DNA from: a virus
Reading direction: 5' to 3' (one strand)
Virus record (IMG/VR): IMGVR_UViG_3300048927_000299
Location: 1-21,031 of that record
DNA length: 21,031 nt
Shown here: positions 1 to 6,979 of the stretch, one piece after another
How the letters are laid out: every line of letters starts with the position of its first letter
How positions within the stretch are numbered: position 1 is the stretch's first letter
Notes under the pieces: generated by a model
The model's input: the letters and a program-made list of their open reading frames with translations, nothing else
What the model was told of the DNA's origin: nothing
The model's database searches: none
Made by a program: the position numbers and the translations under genes

Positions 1-20
1 ATTGAGCGCAGTCATCACTC

Positions 21-944
21 ATGCCCCGTTCCCTTGTCTCCTACTGGAAACGTGTTGCCACCAGCGGCCCGACCGTCGATGGCCGCGAGATCCTGCCCCA
101 AGAACTGCGCGACATCGCCGAGACCTACTCACCTGCCAAGTACACGGCGGTGATCTGGTGCGACCACGAACGCTGGCCAGGCTCGCACGGCAACGTATTC
201 GCCGTGCGTTTGGTTGAGGAAGGCGAGGATCTGGAGCCTGGCCAAATCGCGCTGGAAGCTCAGCTGAAACCGAATGATCGCCTTCTGTACCTCAACGACC
301 AGGGCCAGAAGCTGTTCAGCAGCATTGAAATCACCCCGAATTTCGCCGGCAGTGGAAAGGCCTATCTGACTGGCCTGGCGGTGACTGATTCGCCGGCGAG
401 TCTCGGCACGCAAGAGCTGTATTTCTCCAATCGCACCAGCCGCGCCGCGTACTACGCCGCCTCGCAAGAACTTGGCCCCCTGCGCGAACCTGAGCCGCAA
501 GGCGAGATCGGGCGCCTCGCCGCCATGTTCACCCGCTTGTTCAAGCGTTTCGGCATTGAAGACACGCCCACCGAAACCACCCCGCAAACCCCAACCGAGA
601 GCAACCCCCCAATGGATGAAGCTACCGCCACGGCTTTAAAAGCCCTGCTGGCCCAGCTGCTGGTCGTCGCTGCCGGCATTCAGGCCGTGATTGAGCCTGC
701 CGCTGAAGACGCCCCAGAACCCGATCAGGCCCCGATCGATGACGTAACTGACGCGGTGAACGACATCGTCACCACTGCCGAAGAAGAGCGCGAATTCAAG
801 CGCAACGGCGGCGGCAACAAGGCGGTGCTGGCCGCGCTGAACAGCCTGCAGAAGCAATTCACGGCGCTGCAGAACACATCGACCGGACGTCAGTTGCCGC
901 GCAACGCCGGCCCCACCGACAAAACCAAAGCGCGGGTACTCTGA
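21..944 (+). CDS. O: Capsid scaffolding protein / prohead protease, P2 gpO family
   Basis: This 307-aa protein matches the P2 gpO family, an N-terminal serine protease fused to a C-terminal internal scaffold that shapes the procapsid and cleaves capsid proteins and itself. By comparison with P2 gpO (triad Asp19, His48, Ser107) the triad is Asp20 (in TVDGR), His49 (in CDHER) and Ser101 (in KLFSSIEITPNF). The family motif LAVTDSPASLGT follows. Residues about 185-245 form a Thr/Pro-rich then acidic linker. The last 60 residues are charged and helical, as expected for the capsid-binding scaffold. The ATG is preceded by only 20 nt in the window and no strong Shine-Dalgarno is visible. The capsid gene follows after 2 nt. 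In P2 the portal and large terminase lie immediately to the left and are divergent, so the late promoter is probably just outside the window. Confidence 0.93.
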   Translation: MPRSLVSYWKRVATSGPTVDGREILPQELRDIAETYSPAKYTAVIWCDHERWPGSHGNVFAVRLVEEGEDLEPGQIALEAQLKPNDRLLYLNDQGQKLFSSIEITPNFAGSGKAYLTGLAVTDSPASLGTQELYFSNRTSRAAYYAASQELGPLREPEPQGEIGRLAAMFTRLFKRFGIEDTPTETTPQTPTESNPPMDEATATALKALLAQLLVVAAGIQAVIEPAAEDAPEPDQAPIDDVTDAVNDIVTTAEEEREFKRNGGGNKAVLAALNSLQKQFTALQNTSTGRQLPRNAGPTDKTKARVL

Positions 945-946
945 CC

Positions 947-1966
947 ATGGCCCGTTCCCTGAGCGCCTACGGCGCCAAGATGTACGCCGACATGCAGCTG
1001 GCGATCGCCGAGACCTACGGTGTCCCGCTTTCCAGCAAGATGTTTTCCGTTGAGCCGTCGATCGCCCAGGAGCTGAACGACGCCATTACCGCCAAAGCGG
1101 ACTTCCTGCAACGCATCAACGTCATTCCGGTGACCGAGATCAAGGGCGAGAAGGTGTTTATTGGCGTGTCCGGCCCGGTGACTGGCCGCACCAACACCAA
1201 GACCACCGATCGCGTGGCGAAGGACGCTTCGGCGCTGGACAACAGCACCTACGAGCTATCGTCGACCGAATCGGACGTGGGCCTGCCCTACGCGAAGATC
1301 GATGCCTGGGCCAAGTTCCCGGACTTCCATCAACGCTACTCCGCCGCCGTGCAGAAACAGATCGCCCTGGATCGCATCATGGTCGGGTTCCACGGCCTGA
1401 AAGCGGCGGCGCAGACCGACATCGACGCCTATCCGATGCTGCAGGACGTGAACAAAGGCTGGCTGCAGCAACTGCGCGAACAGGCCCCGCAACAGGTGCT
1501 CAAGGAAGGCAAGACACCTGGCAAGGTCACCCTAGGCCCGAACGGTGATTACGCCAACCTCGACGCCCTGGTGCATGACACCAAACAGATGGTGGACGAA
1601 CGCCTGCGCGACGGCGGCGACCTGGTCGCCATTATCGGCACCGACCTGCTGGCTGCTGACAAGGCGAAGCTGTACGCCAAACAGGGCGACACCCCGACCG
1701 AAAAAGAGCGCATCGAGGACGCCCAAGTGATCGCCACTTACGGTGGTCTGCCGAGCTTCAGCGTGCCGTTCTTCCCGGTCAACGGCGTGCTGGTCACCAG
1801 TTGGGACAACCTGTCGATTTACTTCCAGGACTCCAGCTGGCGCAAGCAAACCGTGGATAACCCGAAGCGTTCCCGCGTTGAGGATTACAACAGCCGCAAC
1901 GAGGGTTACGTGATCGAGCAGTTGGAAAAGATCGCGCTGACCGAGAACGTGGAGCTGGTGAAGTGA
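947..1966 (+). CDS. N: Major capsid protein, P2 gpN family
   Basis: The 339-aa product aligns along its length with P2 gpN, the HK97-fold major capsid protein. Shared blocks include FSVEPSIAQEL, RINVIPVTEIKGEK, an NPMLQDV-like YPMLQDVNKGWLQQLR, and near the C-terminus NLSIYFQDSSWR followed by NPKRSRVEDYNSRNEGYV. P2 gpN is cleaved after residue 31 by gpO. The equivalent position here, inferred from the shared VEPS block, is about Phe33/Ser34, so the first ~33 residues are probably removed during maturation. The gene starts 2 nt after the scaffold gene. Its last codons overlap the GTG start of the small terminase gene in a GTGA junction, which suggests translational coupling. Confidence 0.95.
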   Translation: MARSLSAYGAKMYADMQLAIAETYGVPLSSKMFSVEPSIAQELNDAITAKADFLQRINVIPVTEIKGEKVFIGVSGPVTGRTNTKTTDRVAKDASALDNSTYELSSTESDVGLPYAKIDAWAKFPDFHQRYSAAVQKQIALDRIMVGFHGLKAAAQTDIDAYPMLQDVNKGWLQQLREQAPQQVLKEGKTPGKVTLGPNGDYANLDALVHDTKQMVDERLRDGGDLVAIIGTDLLAADKAKLYAKQGDTPTEKERIEDAQVIATYGGLPSFSVPFFPVNGVLVTSWDNLSIYFQDSSWRKQTVDNPKRSRVEDYNSRNEGYVIEQLEKIALTENVELVK

Positions 1967-2685
1967 GCCTGGCTCTCGCACACAAGCGCCGCACCCTGGC
2001 CGAAGGCAGCGCTGCCGTGATCGCTGCTGCCGCGGCGCCACTGGCGTATTCGCCGGCGGAAGCCCTGAGCAGCCCGGCCAATGCCAAAAAGCATCTGCGC
2101 TTGATGGAAGTCTCGCTGGATGAAGATCTGAAGCGCTTGAGCGAGCTGAAGAACCTGGCGAGCAAACAGACGCTTAAGCGGACTGAACTGCTGCCCAAGT
2201 ACCAGGACTTCATTCAGCGCTACATGGATTCGGGCCTGGTGATGCCGAACCCCGTCCTGGTGCAGGTGATGGTCTGGCTGTTCGACACCGAGCAGTTCGA
2301 AGACGGCCTGGTGCTGGCGAACTTTGCGATCGAGCAGGGCCAGGAAATGCCGGAGCGCTTCAGACGGCGCGACGTGCAGACCTTCGTCGCGGATGCGGTG
2401 ATCGACTGGGCTTACGCCGAATACAACGCTCAGCGCAGCCCGGAGCCGTACCTGTCCGACTTGCTGGCGCGTGTGGACGGTGAATGGGATCTGATCGAAC
2501 AGATCCCGAGCAAGTACCACAAGTTGATCGGAATGCGCGCCATGGAGGCCGAGCAGTGGGAAACCGCGCTCAAGCACCTAGAACGCTCCACCGAGCTGTA
2601 CGCCAAAGCCGGCAACGAAACGCGCATTGCGAAATGCCGCAAGGCGATCGCCAAACAACCCCCCGCCGTCACCGGCGCCCCATAA
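1963..2685 (+). CDS. M: Terminase small subunit (endonuclease), P2 gpM family
   Basis: The 240-aa protein resembles P2 gpM, the small terminase subunit that works with gpP to cut and package cos DNA. Visible family features are an N-terminal basic segment (LAHKRR), a helical block around residues 45-75 with KRTELLPKYQDFIQRYMDSG, then an aromatic-rich block (VQVMVWLFDTEQFEDGL), and a C-terminal region resembling a tetratricopeptide-type helix pair around residues 185-225. The start is GTG, overlapping the capsid stop as GTGA. No ATG in the same frame suits the family length. A 98-nt gap follows, the only real spacing in the head module. Confidence 0.9.
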   Translation: MSLALAHKRRTLAEGSAAVIAAAAAPLAYSPAEALSSPANAKKHLRLMEVSLDEDLKRLSELKNLASKQTLKRTELLPKYQDFIQRYMDSGLVMPNPVLVQVMVWLFDTEQFEDGLVLANFAIEQGQEMPERFRRRDVQTFVADAVIDWAYAEYNAQRSPEPYLSDLLARVDGEWDLIEQIPSKYHKLIGMRAMEAEQWETALKHLERSTELYAKAGNETRIAKCRKAIAKQPPAVTGAP

Positions 2686-2783
2686 CCGACTACCCCCCCA
2701 GCGGGGAACTGTGGACGTGTGTCTGCCATTGATGGCCAGCCCCACGAAAAACAGTCTCCCCGCCCTAATTCGAGCGGTCAGCC
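2686..2783. other. Intergenic gap between gpM and gpL genes
   Basis: This 98-nt stretch breaks an otherwise overlapping operon. It begins with a run of seven C (2693-2699) followed by AGC and GGGG (2703-2706), which could form only a four-base-pair hairpin with a three-base loop. There is no T run and no convincing -35/-10 pair. GAGCGG at 2772-2777 is a weak Shine-Dalgarno candidate for gpL. Reading frames crossing it look like shadows of the flanking genes. I see no gene in it. Confidence 0.5.
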
Positions 2784-3245
2784 ATGAGCTTTTCCGGGAA
2801 ACCCACCACCGTTGTGGAACAGATCATCGAGAACGACGGTTTTTGGCCGAACCTCTGCGTGGCCGAGTTCCAGAAGGGTTACCGCCTGCCGGCGGAGTTC
2901 CTTGGCGAGCTGCTGACCGACGCGCTGAGCATCGCCATGGCCGAGGTCAACGATGACCTAGCCAAGCTCAAATCCAGCTGGCGGGCGGTGGGCATCACCG
3001 CCGTGGAAACAGCCGATCCGCTGCGGCTGCCGGAACGTGCGTTCAAAGCCAAGCTGTACAAGCGCGCGGTGTACTGCCGCGCCAAGGCCAGCGCCCTGCA
3101 GCAGTTTGCCACCGTGACCCGTCGCGAGAGCGCCGAGAACACCGGCAAGGAAGCGCCGGAGCGTGAAGACACCTTTCTGGCCTTCAGTCAGCAAGCTGTG
3201 CGCGCTCTGCAGGGCCGTGGCCGCATCACGGCGGCGCTGCTATGA
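2784..3245 (+). CDS. L: Head completion/stabilisation protein, P2 gpL family
   Basis: The 153-aa product matches the P2 gpL family, which plugs or stabilises DNA-filled heads before tail joining (a connector-type protein at the portal). Family-typical features are the N-terminal DGFWPNL and EFQKGYRLP blocks, a central helical region with YKRAVYCRAKA around residues 90-105, and a C-terminal helix ending in RGRITAALL. The ATG follows a weak GAGCGG ribosome site. The 3' end overlaps the next gene as ATGA, so gpL and gpR are probably translationally coupled. Confidence 0.9.
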   Translation: MSFSGKPTTVVEQIIENDGFWPNLCVAEFQKGYRLPAEFLGELLTDALSIAMAEVNDDLAKLKSSWRAVGITAVETADPLRLPERAFKAKLYKRAVYCRAKASALQQFATVTRRESAENTGKEAPEREDTFLAFSQQAVRALQGRGRITAALL

Positions 3246-3694
3246 CCAAGCTGCAAGGACTGACCACCTACCTTTTGGAACGCCGCCTGGTTGCGCCTGA
3301 ACAGCTCGACAGCTTTACCGAGCAGGTCAAGCTGTCGCTGATCTGGAAACCCGACGTCGGCGGCATGCACTTCGCCGATATGCACTATCGCGCCGCGATT
3401 GTGCTGGAGCGCTTCGCCGACCATCCGGCACGTCTGATGGCCCTGATAGGCAGCTGGCTGGAAAACCACGACGGTGATCGCGACCGCCACGAACTGCCGG
3501 CGCCGGAATTCGCCGTGGAGCCGTTGGACAGCGACCTGTTCGACGTGGAAGTCACGCTGGAATTCGTCGAGCCGCAGTACCTGTCCGAAGATCCTGCAGG
3601 CGAGATCGAGGCTTTCGGCAAGACCTGGGCGTTTGTCCCCTTTGATCTGTGGATAGCCGAGCGCGGCGAGGTGGCCACCGATGGCCGGCCGTAG
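3242..3694 (+). CDS. R: Tail completion protein, P2 gpR family
   Basis: The 150-aa protein resembles P2 gpR, which completes the head-proximal end of the tail and is needed for head-tail joining. Similarity shows in the N-terminal helix (LTTYLLERRLV), the IVLERFADHPARLMALI block, LENHDGDRDR, and a beta-rich C-terminal half that includes VEVTLEFVEPQYL. A short C-terminal tail after WIAER has no obvious counterpart in P2. The ATG overlaps the gpL stop (ATGA). The 3' end overlaps the next gene by 14 nt. Confidence 0.85.
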   Translation: MTKLQGLTTYLLERRLVAPEQLDSFTEQVKLSLIWKPDVGGMHFADMHYRAAIVLERFADHPARLMALIGSWLENHDGDRDRHELPAPEFAVEPLDSDLFDVEVTLEFVEPQYLSEDPAGEIEAFGKTWAFVPFDLWIAERGEVATDGRP

Positions 3695-4364
3695 CACTTT
3701 CGAACTCGACGTTCGCGGGCGTCTGGGCGTGCGCGAGCAACTGGCCTTGTTGAGCCTGCCGCCGCAACTGCGCCGCCGGCTCTTGAACCAGGTCACCAAG
3801 CGCGTGCGGACGATGAGCCGCAAGCGTGTGCGTGAACAGCGGAATCTGGACGGCTCGCCGTTCGCCCCGCGCAAGGGCGACGGCAAAGGCAAAAAGAAGA
3901 TGGAAGCCGGCCTGGCCAAGTTGATGGTGGTCACCCGCGTAACCCCTGACGAAGCGGAACTGGGTTGGAAAAACGCCCTGACTCGATGGGTCGCCGCCCA
4001 GCAACACAACGGTGCCAGCGAACGCCGCACGGCCGCGCAGATGCGCCGTTGGAACAAGACCCCTCCGGGCCTGGCTGCGACCGACAAACAGGCGAAGCGT
4101 CTGCGCCGGTTGGGCTTCCGTGTGCGCCAGGCGGGGAAAAAGACGCTGACCAGGCCGTCCGTGGCGTGGATTCAGGAACACGTGAACTACGCCCAGGCCG
4201 GGCTGCTGATTCGCCTCCTGGACGACCAGCGCAAGGAGACCACCGGCGCGCAGAGCTGGGACATCACCTTGCCGAAACGCCAGTTCATCGGCGCCGAAAC
4301 TGAACGCGACACCAACCTCCTGATTAACCAGGTGTTGGAACAAATCCTTACTTCAACCCGCTAA
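3681..4364 (+). CDS. S: Phage virion morphogenesis protein, P2 gpS family
   Basis: The 227-aa, strongly basic protein fits the phage virion morphogenesis (gpS) family, a tail-completion factor acting with gpR. The family-like core is the RRRLLNQVTKRVRTMSRKRV segment (about residues 33-52), a GSPFAPRK block near residue 60, and a C-terminal stretch with LPKRQFIGAE around residue 200. It is longer than P2 gpS (about 150 aa). The extra length lies in the middle (about residues 95-175) and is rich in Arg/Lys. The start lies 14 nt inside the gpR gene. A short gap with a good GAGG site precedes the sheath gene. Confidence 0.85.
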   Translation: MAGRSTFELDVRGRLGVREQLALLSLPPQLRRRLLNQVTKRVRTMSRKRVREQRNLDGSPFAPRKGDGKGKKKMEAGLAKLMVVTRVTPDEAELGWKNALTRWVAAQQHNGASERRTAAQMRRWNKTPPGLAATDKQAKRLRRLGFRVRQAGKKTLTRPSVAWIQEHVNYAQAGLLIRLLDDQRKETTGAQSWDITLPKRQFIGAETERDTNLLINQVLEQILTSTR

Positions 4365-4375
4365 CGAGGCACTGA

Positions 4376-5491
4376 ATGGCACTCGGTCAAGTCACCGTCG
4401 ACAATCTCAATCTGGGCCAGGGGCCGGTGACTGAGATTGAGCGTTACTTTCTTTTCATCGGCCCGGCCGGCAAGAACGTCGGCCAGTTCATCCCCCTGAA
4501 CACTGACAGCGATCTGGACGCCGCCCTGGGCGTTCCAGCCAGCGACCTGAAAACCCAAATCACCGCTGCCCGTCTCAATGGCGGTCAGCGCTGGGCGTGC
4601 GTGGCGGCTCCGATCGCCGCCGAGGCCGACTGGCTCAGCGCGCTGGAAAAAGCCCAGCAGCAAGGCTATTCCGTGGAGTCCGTGGTGATTACCAAACCGG
4701 TGACCACTGCTGCCGAAATATCGGCCATGGATGACGCCGCCGTTGCGCTCAACAACAACTACGGGCGCCGTGTATTCGTCATGGCCTCCGCTGCCGGCGT
4801 AACCGCCGACCAGACCTGGGCGCAGTACGTGAGCGAGCGCAAAGCACTGCTGGCCAACCTGTCCGCGCCGCGTGTCCTGGTCGTTCCTCAACTGCACGGC
4901 AACGACCTGGGCGTACTCGCCGGTCGCTTGGCGAACGCCTCCGTGAGCATTGCCGACAGCCCTATGCGTGTAGCCACCGGTGCCGTGCAAGGCCTTGGCC
5001 CGGTGCCGGTGGATGGCGACAAGATCCCGCTGCCCTCGGCCGTGCGTTCCGAATTGGATCGAGCGCGCTACTCGGTTTCGCAGACCTATCCCGATTACCC
5101 GGGCGTGTACTGGGGGGACGGCAACATGCTGGACGCCCCCGGCAGTGACTTTCAGGTCGTGGAGTACCTGCGCATCACTGACAAGGCCGCTCGCCAGATC
5201 CGGGCGCTGCTGATTCGCCGCGTGGCCGATCGCCGCTTGAATAACACGCCCAACAGCATGGCGGTGAACACCAACCAATTGATGGCGCCCCTGCGCGCCA
5301 TGGCCAAGTCCGTCACGTTCGCTGGCCAGGTATTCCCCGGCGACATCGAGCCGCCGAAGGACGGCGACCTAGTGCTGACCTGGCTGAGCAAAACCAAGGT
5401 GGTCGCCTACTTCAAGCTCAAGCCCCTCAACTGCCCGAAAGACCTGACGGCGAACATCGCCCTGGATCTTTCCACCGACAAAACGGAGTAA
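4376..5491 (+). CDS. Tail sheath protein, DUF2586 family
   Basis: The 371-aa protein belongs, by recognition, to the DUF2586 family, which serves as the contractile sheath in P2-related phages lacking the classical P2 FI sheath. The N-terminal GQVTVDNLNLGQGPVTEIER, the FIGPAG strand, the IPLPSAVRSELDRARYSV block and a C-terminal domain with TDKAARQIRALLIRRVADRR followed by LNNTPNS are characteristic. The last ~100 residues resemble the conserved sheath C-terminal domain that mediates handshake contacts; this is structural inference. GAGG at 4366-4369 gives a good ribosome site 6 nt before the ATG. The tube gene follows after 6 nt, the usual sheath-tube pairing. Confidence 0.85.
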   Translation: MALGQVTVDNLNLGQGPVTEIERYFLFIGPAGKNVGQFIPLNTDSDLDAALGVPASDLKTQITAARLNGGQRWACVAAPIAAEADWLSALEKAQQQGYSVESVVITKPVTTAAEISAMDDAAVALNNNYGRRVFVMASAAGVTADQTWAQYVSERKALLANLSAPRVLVVPQLHGNDLGVLAGRLANASVSIADSPMRVATGAVQGLGPVPVDGDKIPLPSAVRSELDRARYSVSQTYPDYPGVYWGDGNMLDAPGSDFQVVEYLRITDKAARQIRALLIRRVADRRLNNTPNSMAVNTNQLMAPLRAMAKSVTFAGQVFPGDIEPPKDGDLVLTWLSKTKVVAYFKLKPLNCPKDLTANIALDLSTDKTE

Positions 5492-5497
5492 CACCCC

Positions 5498-5950
5498 ATG
5501 GCAAAAATTGGCGGCAAGAACTTCGACGTGAGCCTGGGCGACATCGCGCTGCACGTCGAGAACTGCACCCTGGACATCACCGACAACTCGGCCGTGGCCC
5601 AAACCCGCGGCGTGCCAGACGGCTATGTGGAAGGCGACGTCGCCGCTGCCGGCGAACTGGAGCTGGATAGCACCAACTTTCAACTGCTGATCGACGCGGC
5701 GCGCTCGGCCGGCAGCTTTCGCGAACTCAAGCCGTTTGACGCGGTGTTCTTCGCCAAAGCAGGCGGAGACGAGGAACTGCGTGTGGAGGCCTTCGGCTGC
5801 AAGGTGAAGGTCTCCAGCCTGCTGGCGATCGACCCGAAGGGCGGCGAGAAAACCAAGCACAAAGTGCCGTTCGACGTTACCAGTCCGGACTTCATCCACA
5901 TCAACGGTGTGCCTTACCTCGCCGCCGCTGAGATTGAAGGTATTCGCTGA
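5498..5950 (+). CDS. Tail tube protein, DUF2597 family
   Basis: The 150-aa product fits DUF2597, a small beta-rich family that follows DUF2586 sheath genes and is taken to form the inner tail tube (analogue of P2 FII). Sequence features are the N-terminal GGKNFDVSLGDI, a predicted beta-rich core with RGVPDGYVEGDVAAAGEL, and a C-terminal FDVTSPDFIHINGVPYL. A GGAG site at 5486-5489 overlaps the end of the sheath gene and sits 8 nt before the ATG. The stop overlaps the next start as TGATG. Tube function is inferred from position and family, not from a catalytic motif. Confidence 0.82.
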   Translation: MAKIGGKNFDVSLGDIALHVENCTLDITDNSAVAQTRGVPDGYVEGDVAAAGELELDSTNFQLLIDAARSAGSFRELKPFDAVFFAKAGGDEELRVEAFGCKVKVSSLLAIDPKGGEKTKHKVPFDVTSPDFIHINGVPYLAAAEIEGIR

Positions 5951-6159
5951 TGGTGGACTGGTTCGACCGCGCCCAGGAGCTGGAGCAGCGCCAACGTGAC
6001 CAGGCGATCGAGGCCCAGTTGCTCAAGCCTGTGCCGGTCGGGCCTAGCCTGACCCATTGCCTGGACTGCGACAAAGAGATCCCGCCGGCGCGCCAGGCGC
6101 TGGGCGGCAAGACGCGATGCGTCCCGTGCCAGACGGACTTTGAGAAGAGTAAACGCTGA
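5950..6159 (+). CDS. Small TraR/DksA-type zinc-finger protein
   Basis: This 69-aa protein has an N-terminal charged helix (residues 1-26) and four cysteines, Cys37-x2-Cys40 and Cys57-x2-Cys60, separated by 16 residues. The spacing and the motifs CLDCDKEIPPARQ and TRCVPCQ are those of the C-terminal zinc finger of TraR/DksA-family proteins. In that family the protein enters the RNA polymerase secondary channel; TraR mimics DksA plus ppGpp. The acidic coiled-coil tip of DksA is at most partly represented (DRAQELEQRQRD), so an effect on transcription is plausible but unproven. The gene sits between tube and holin candidate and overlaps both (TGATG junctions), so it should be made late together with lysis proteins. 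Confidence 0.8.
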   Translation: MVDWFDRAQELEQRQRDQAIEAQLLKPVPVGPSLTHCLDCDKEIPPARQALGGKTRCVPCQTDFEKSKR

Positions 6160-6455
6160 TGACCACTGAAACTTCGCGTCTGGGAACGCTGGAGCGGCAA
6201 CTTGCCGTGATAGAGCACCGCATGAACGAGTTTGAAGGTCGTCACGACACCGTGCCGACTCGCGTGACCAAGCTTGAGCAGCAATTCGAAAACATGACTG
6301 GCCAGCTCAAGGAACTGAACAAGGGACAGCAGGCGTTGACCCTTGCGGTCAACGTGATCGGCTCGAAGGTCGGGCGCTTGCTGACCATCCTGACGCTGGT
6401 TGGCGCCGTGCTGCAGATGGTCGTGCCGGCACTGTTGCGCGTGTGGTTCCCATGA
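6159..6455 (+). CDS. Probable holin or holin-associated membrane protein (coiled coil plus one C-terminal TM)
   Basis: The 98-aa product has a heptad-like, charged coiled coil over about residues 7-57 (LERQLAVIEHRMNEFE is clear) and one hydrophobic segment at about 73-93 (LLTILTLVGAVLQMVVPALL). Its layout resembles XhlA-type hemolysin/holin partners and single-TM holins. The gene directly precedes the lysozyme gene and overlaps it as ATGA, which is the main reason for the holin call. No second TM segment is present, so it is not a canonical class I or II holin. It could instead be an antiholin or a pinholin that activates the signal-anchored lysozyme. Confidence 0.6.
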   Translation: MTTETSRLGTLERQLAVIEHRMNEFEGRHDTVPTRVTKLEQQFENMTGQLKELNKGQQALTLAVNVIGSKVGRLLTILTLVGAVLQMVVPALLRVWFP

Positions 6456-6979
6456 GCCTGCGCGGGCGGATAGCCGCCGGTTTGATCGCGCTGGCCAGCA
6501 CGCCGTTGGTGATTTTCCTGGGCACCTGGGAAGGCAACGGCCAGAACACCGTTTATGCGGACAAGCTCGCCGGCGGACTGCCCACGGTTTGCAAAGGCAT
6601 CACCCGGTTTACCAGCCCTTACCCGGTCGTCGTCGGCGACTACTGGTCGCCCGCCAAGTGCACCGAGGTGGAGCAACTGGTGATCCGCAAGACGCAGCTG
6701 CAGTTGGCCGAGTGCATCACCAACCCGAACGTGGGCCAGAACACGTTCGACGCTCTGACCAGTCATGGTCACAACTTCGGCGTGACCAGCACCTGCGCCA
6801 GTCGAGCGGTCGCGTTTATCAACGCCGGTCGCATCGCCGAGGGCTGCAAAGCCCTGGCTTGGGCACCGGACGGCAAGACGCCTGTGTGGGCCTTTGTGAC
6901 TGACGCCAATGGCCAGAAGCGCTTTGTTCAAGGCCTGCACAACCGCCGCAAAGCGGAAGTGGAGCTGTGCCTGAAATGA
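6452..6979 (+). CDS. Endolysin: lysozyme (GH24-like) with N-terminal signal-anchor
   Basis: I start this at the ATG at 6452, which overlaps the previous stop (ATGA), rather than at the in-frame GTG at 6443; the product is 175 aa. Residues 7-23 are a weakly hydrophobic Ala/Gly-containing segment after Arg4/Arg6, fitting a signal-arrest-release anchor or an uncleaved signal. The catalytic region is Glu27, Asp37 and Thr45 in the motif YADKLAGGLPTVCKGIT, the lysozyme-type glycosidase pattern (muramidase cutting peptidoglycan). The Glu-Asp and Asp-Thr spacings are one and two residues longer than in T4-type E-x8-D-x5-T. Several cysteines (47, 61 region, 92, 110 region, 174 region) could form redox-sensitive disulphides as in P1 Lyz. 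The Rz gene follows with an ATGA overlap. Confidence 0.85.
   Translation: MSLRGRIAAGLIALASTPLVIFLGTWEGNGQNTVYADKLAGGLPTVCKGITRFTSPYPVVVGDYWSPAKCTEVEQLVIRKTQLQLAECITNPNVGQNTFDALTSHGHNFGVTSTCASRAVAFINAGRIAEGCKALAWAPDGKTPVWAFVTDANGQKRFVQGLHNRRKAEVELCLK

Noticed and set aside
2627-2956. 109-aa plus-strand frame across the M-L gap
   Set aside because: It overlaps both gpM and gpL in another frame and has Arg/Pro/His-rich shadow composition.
6443-6451. Upstream GTG start for the lysozyme, and likewise GTG 6967 for Rz and GTG 15217 for the baseplate protein
   Set aside because: In each case an in-frame ATG overlaps the preceding stop as ATGA, the dominant junction type here.
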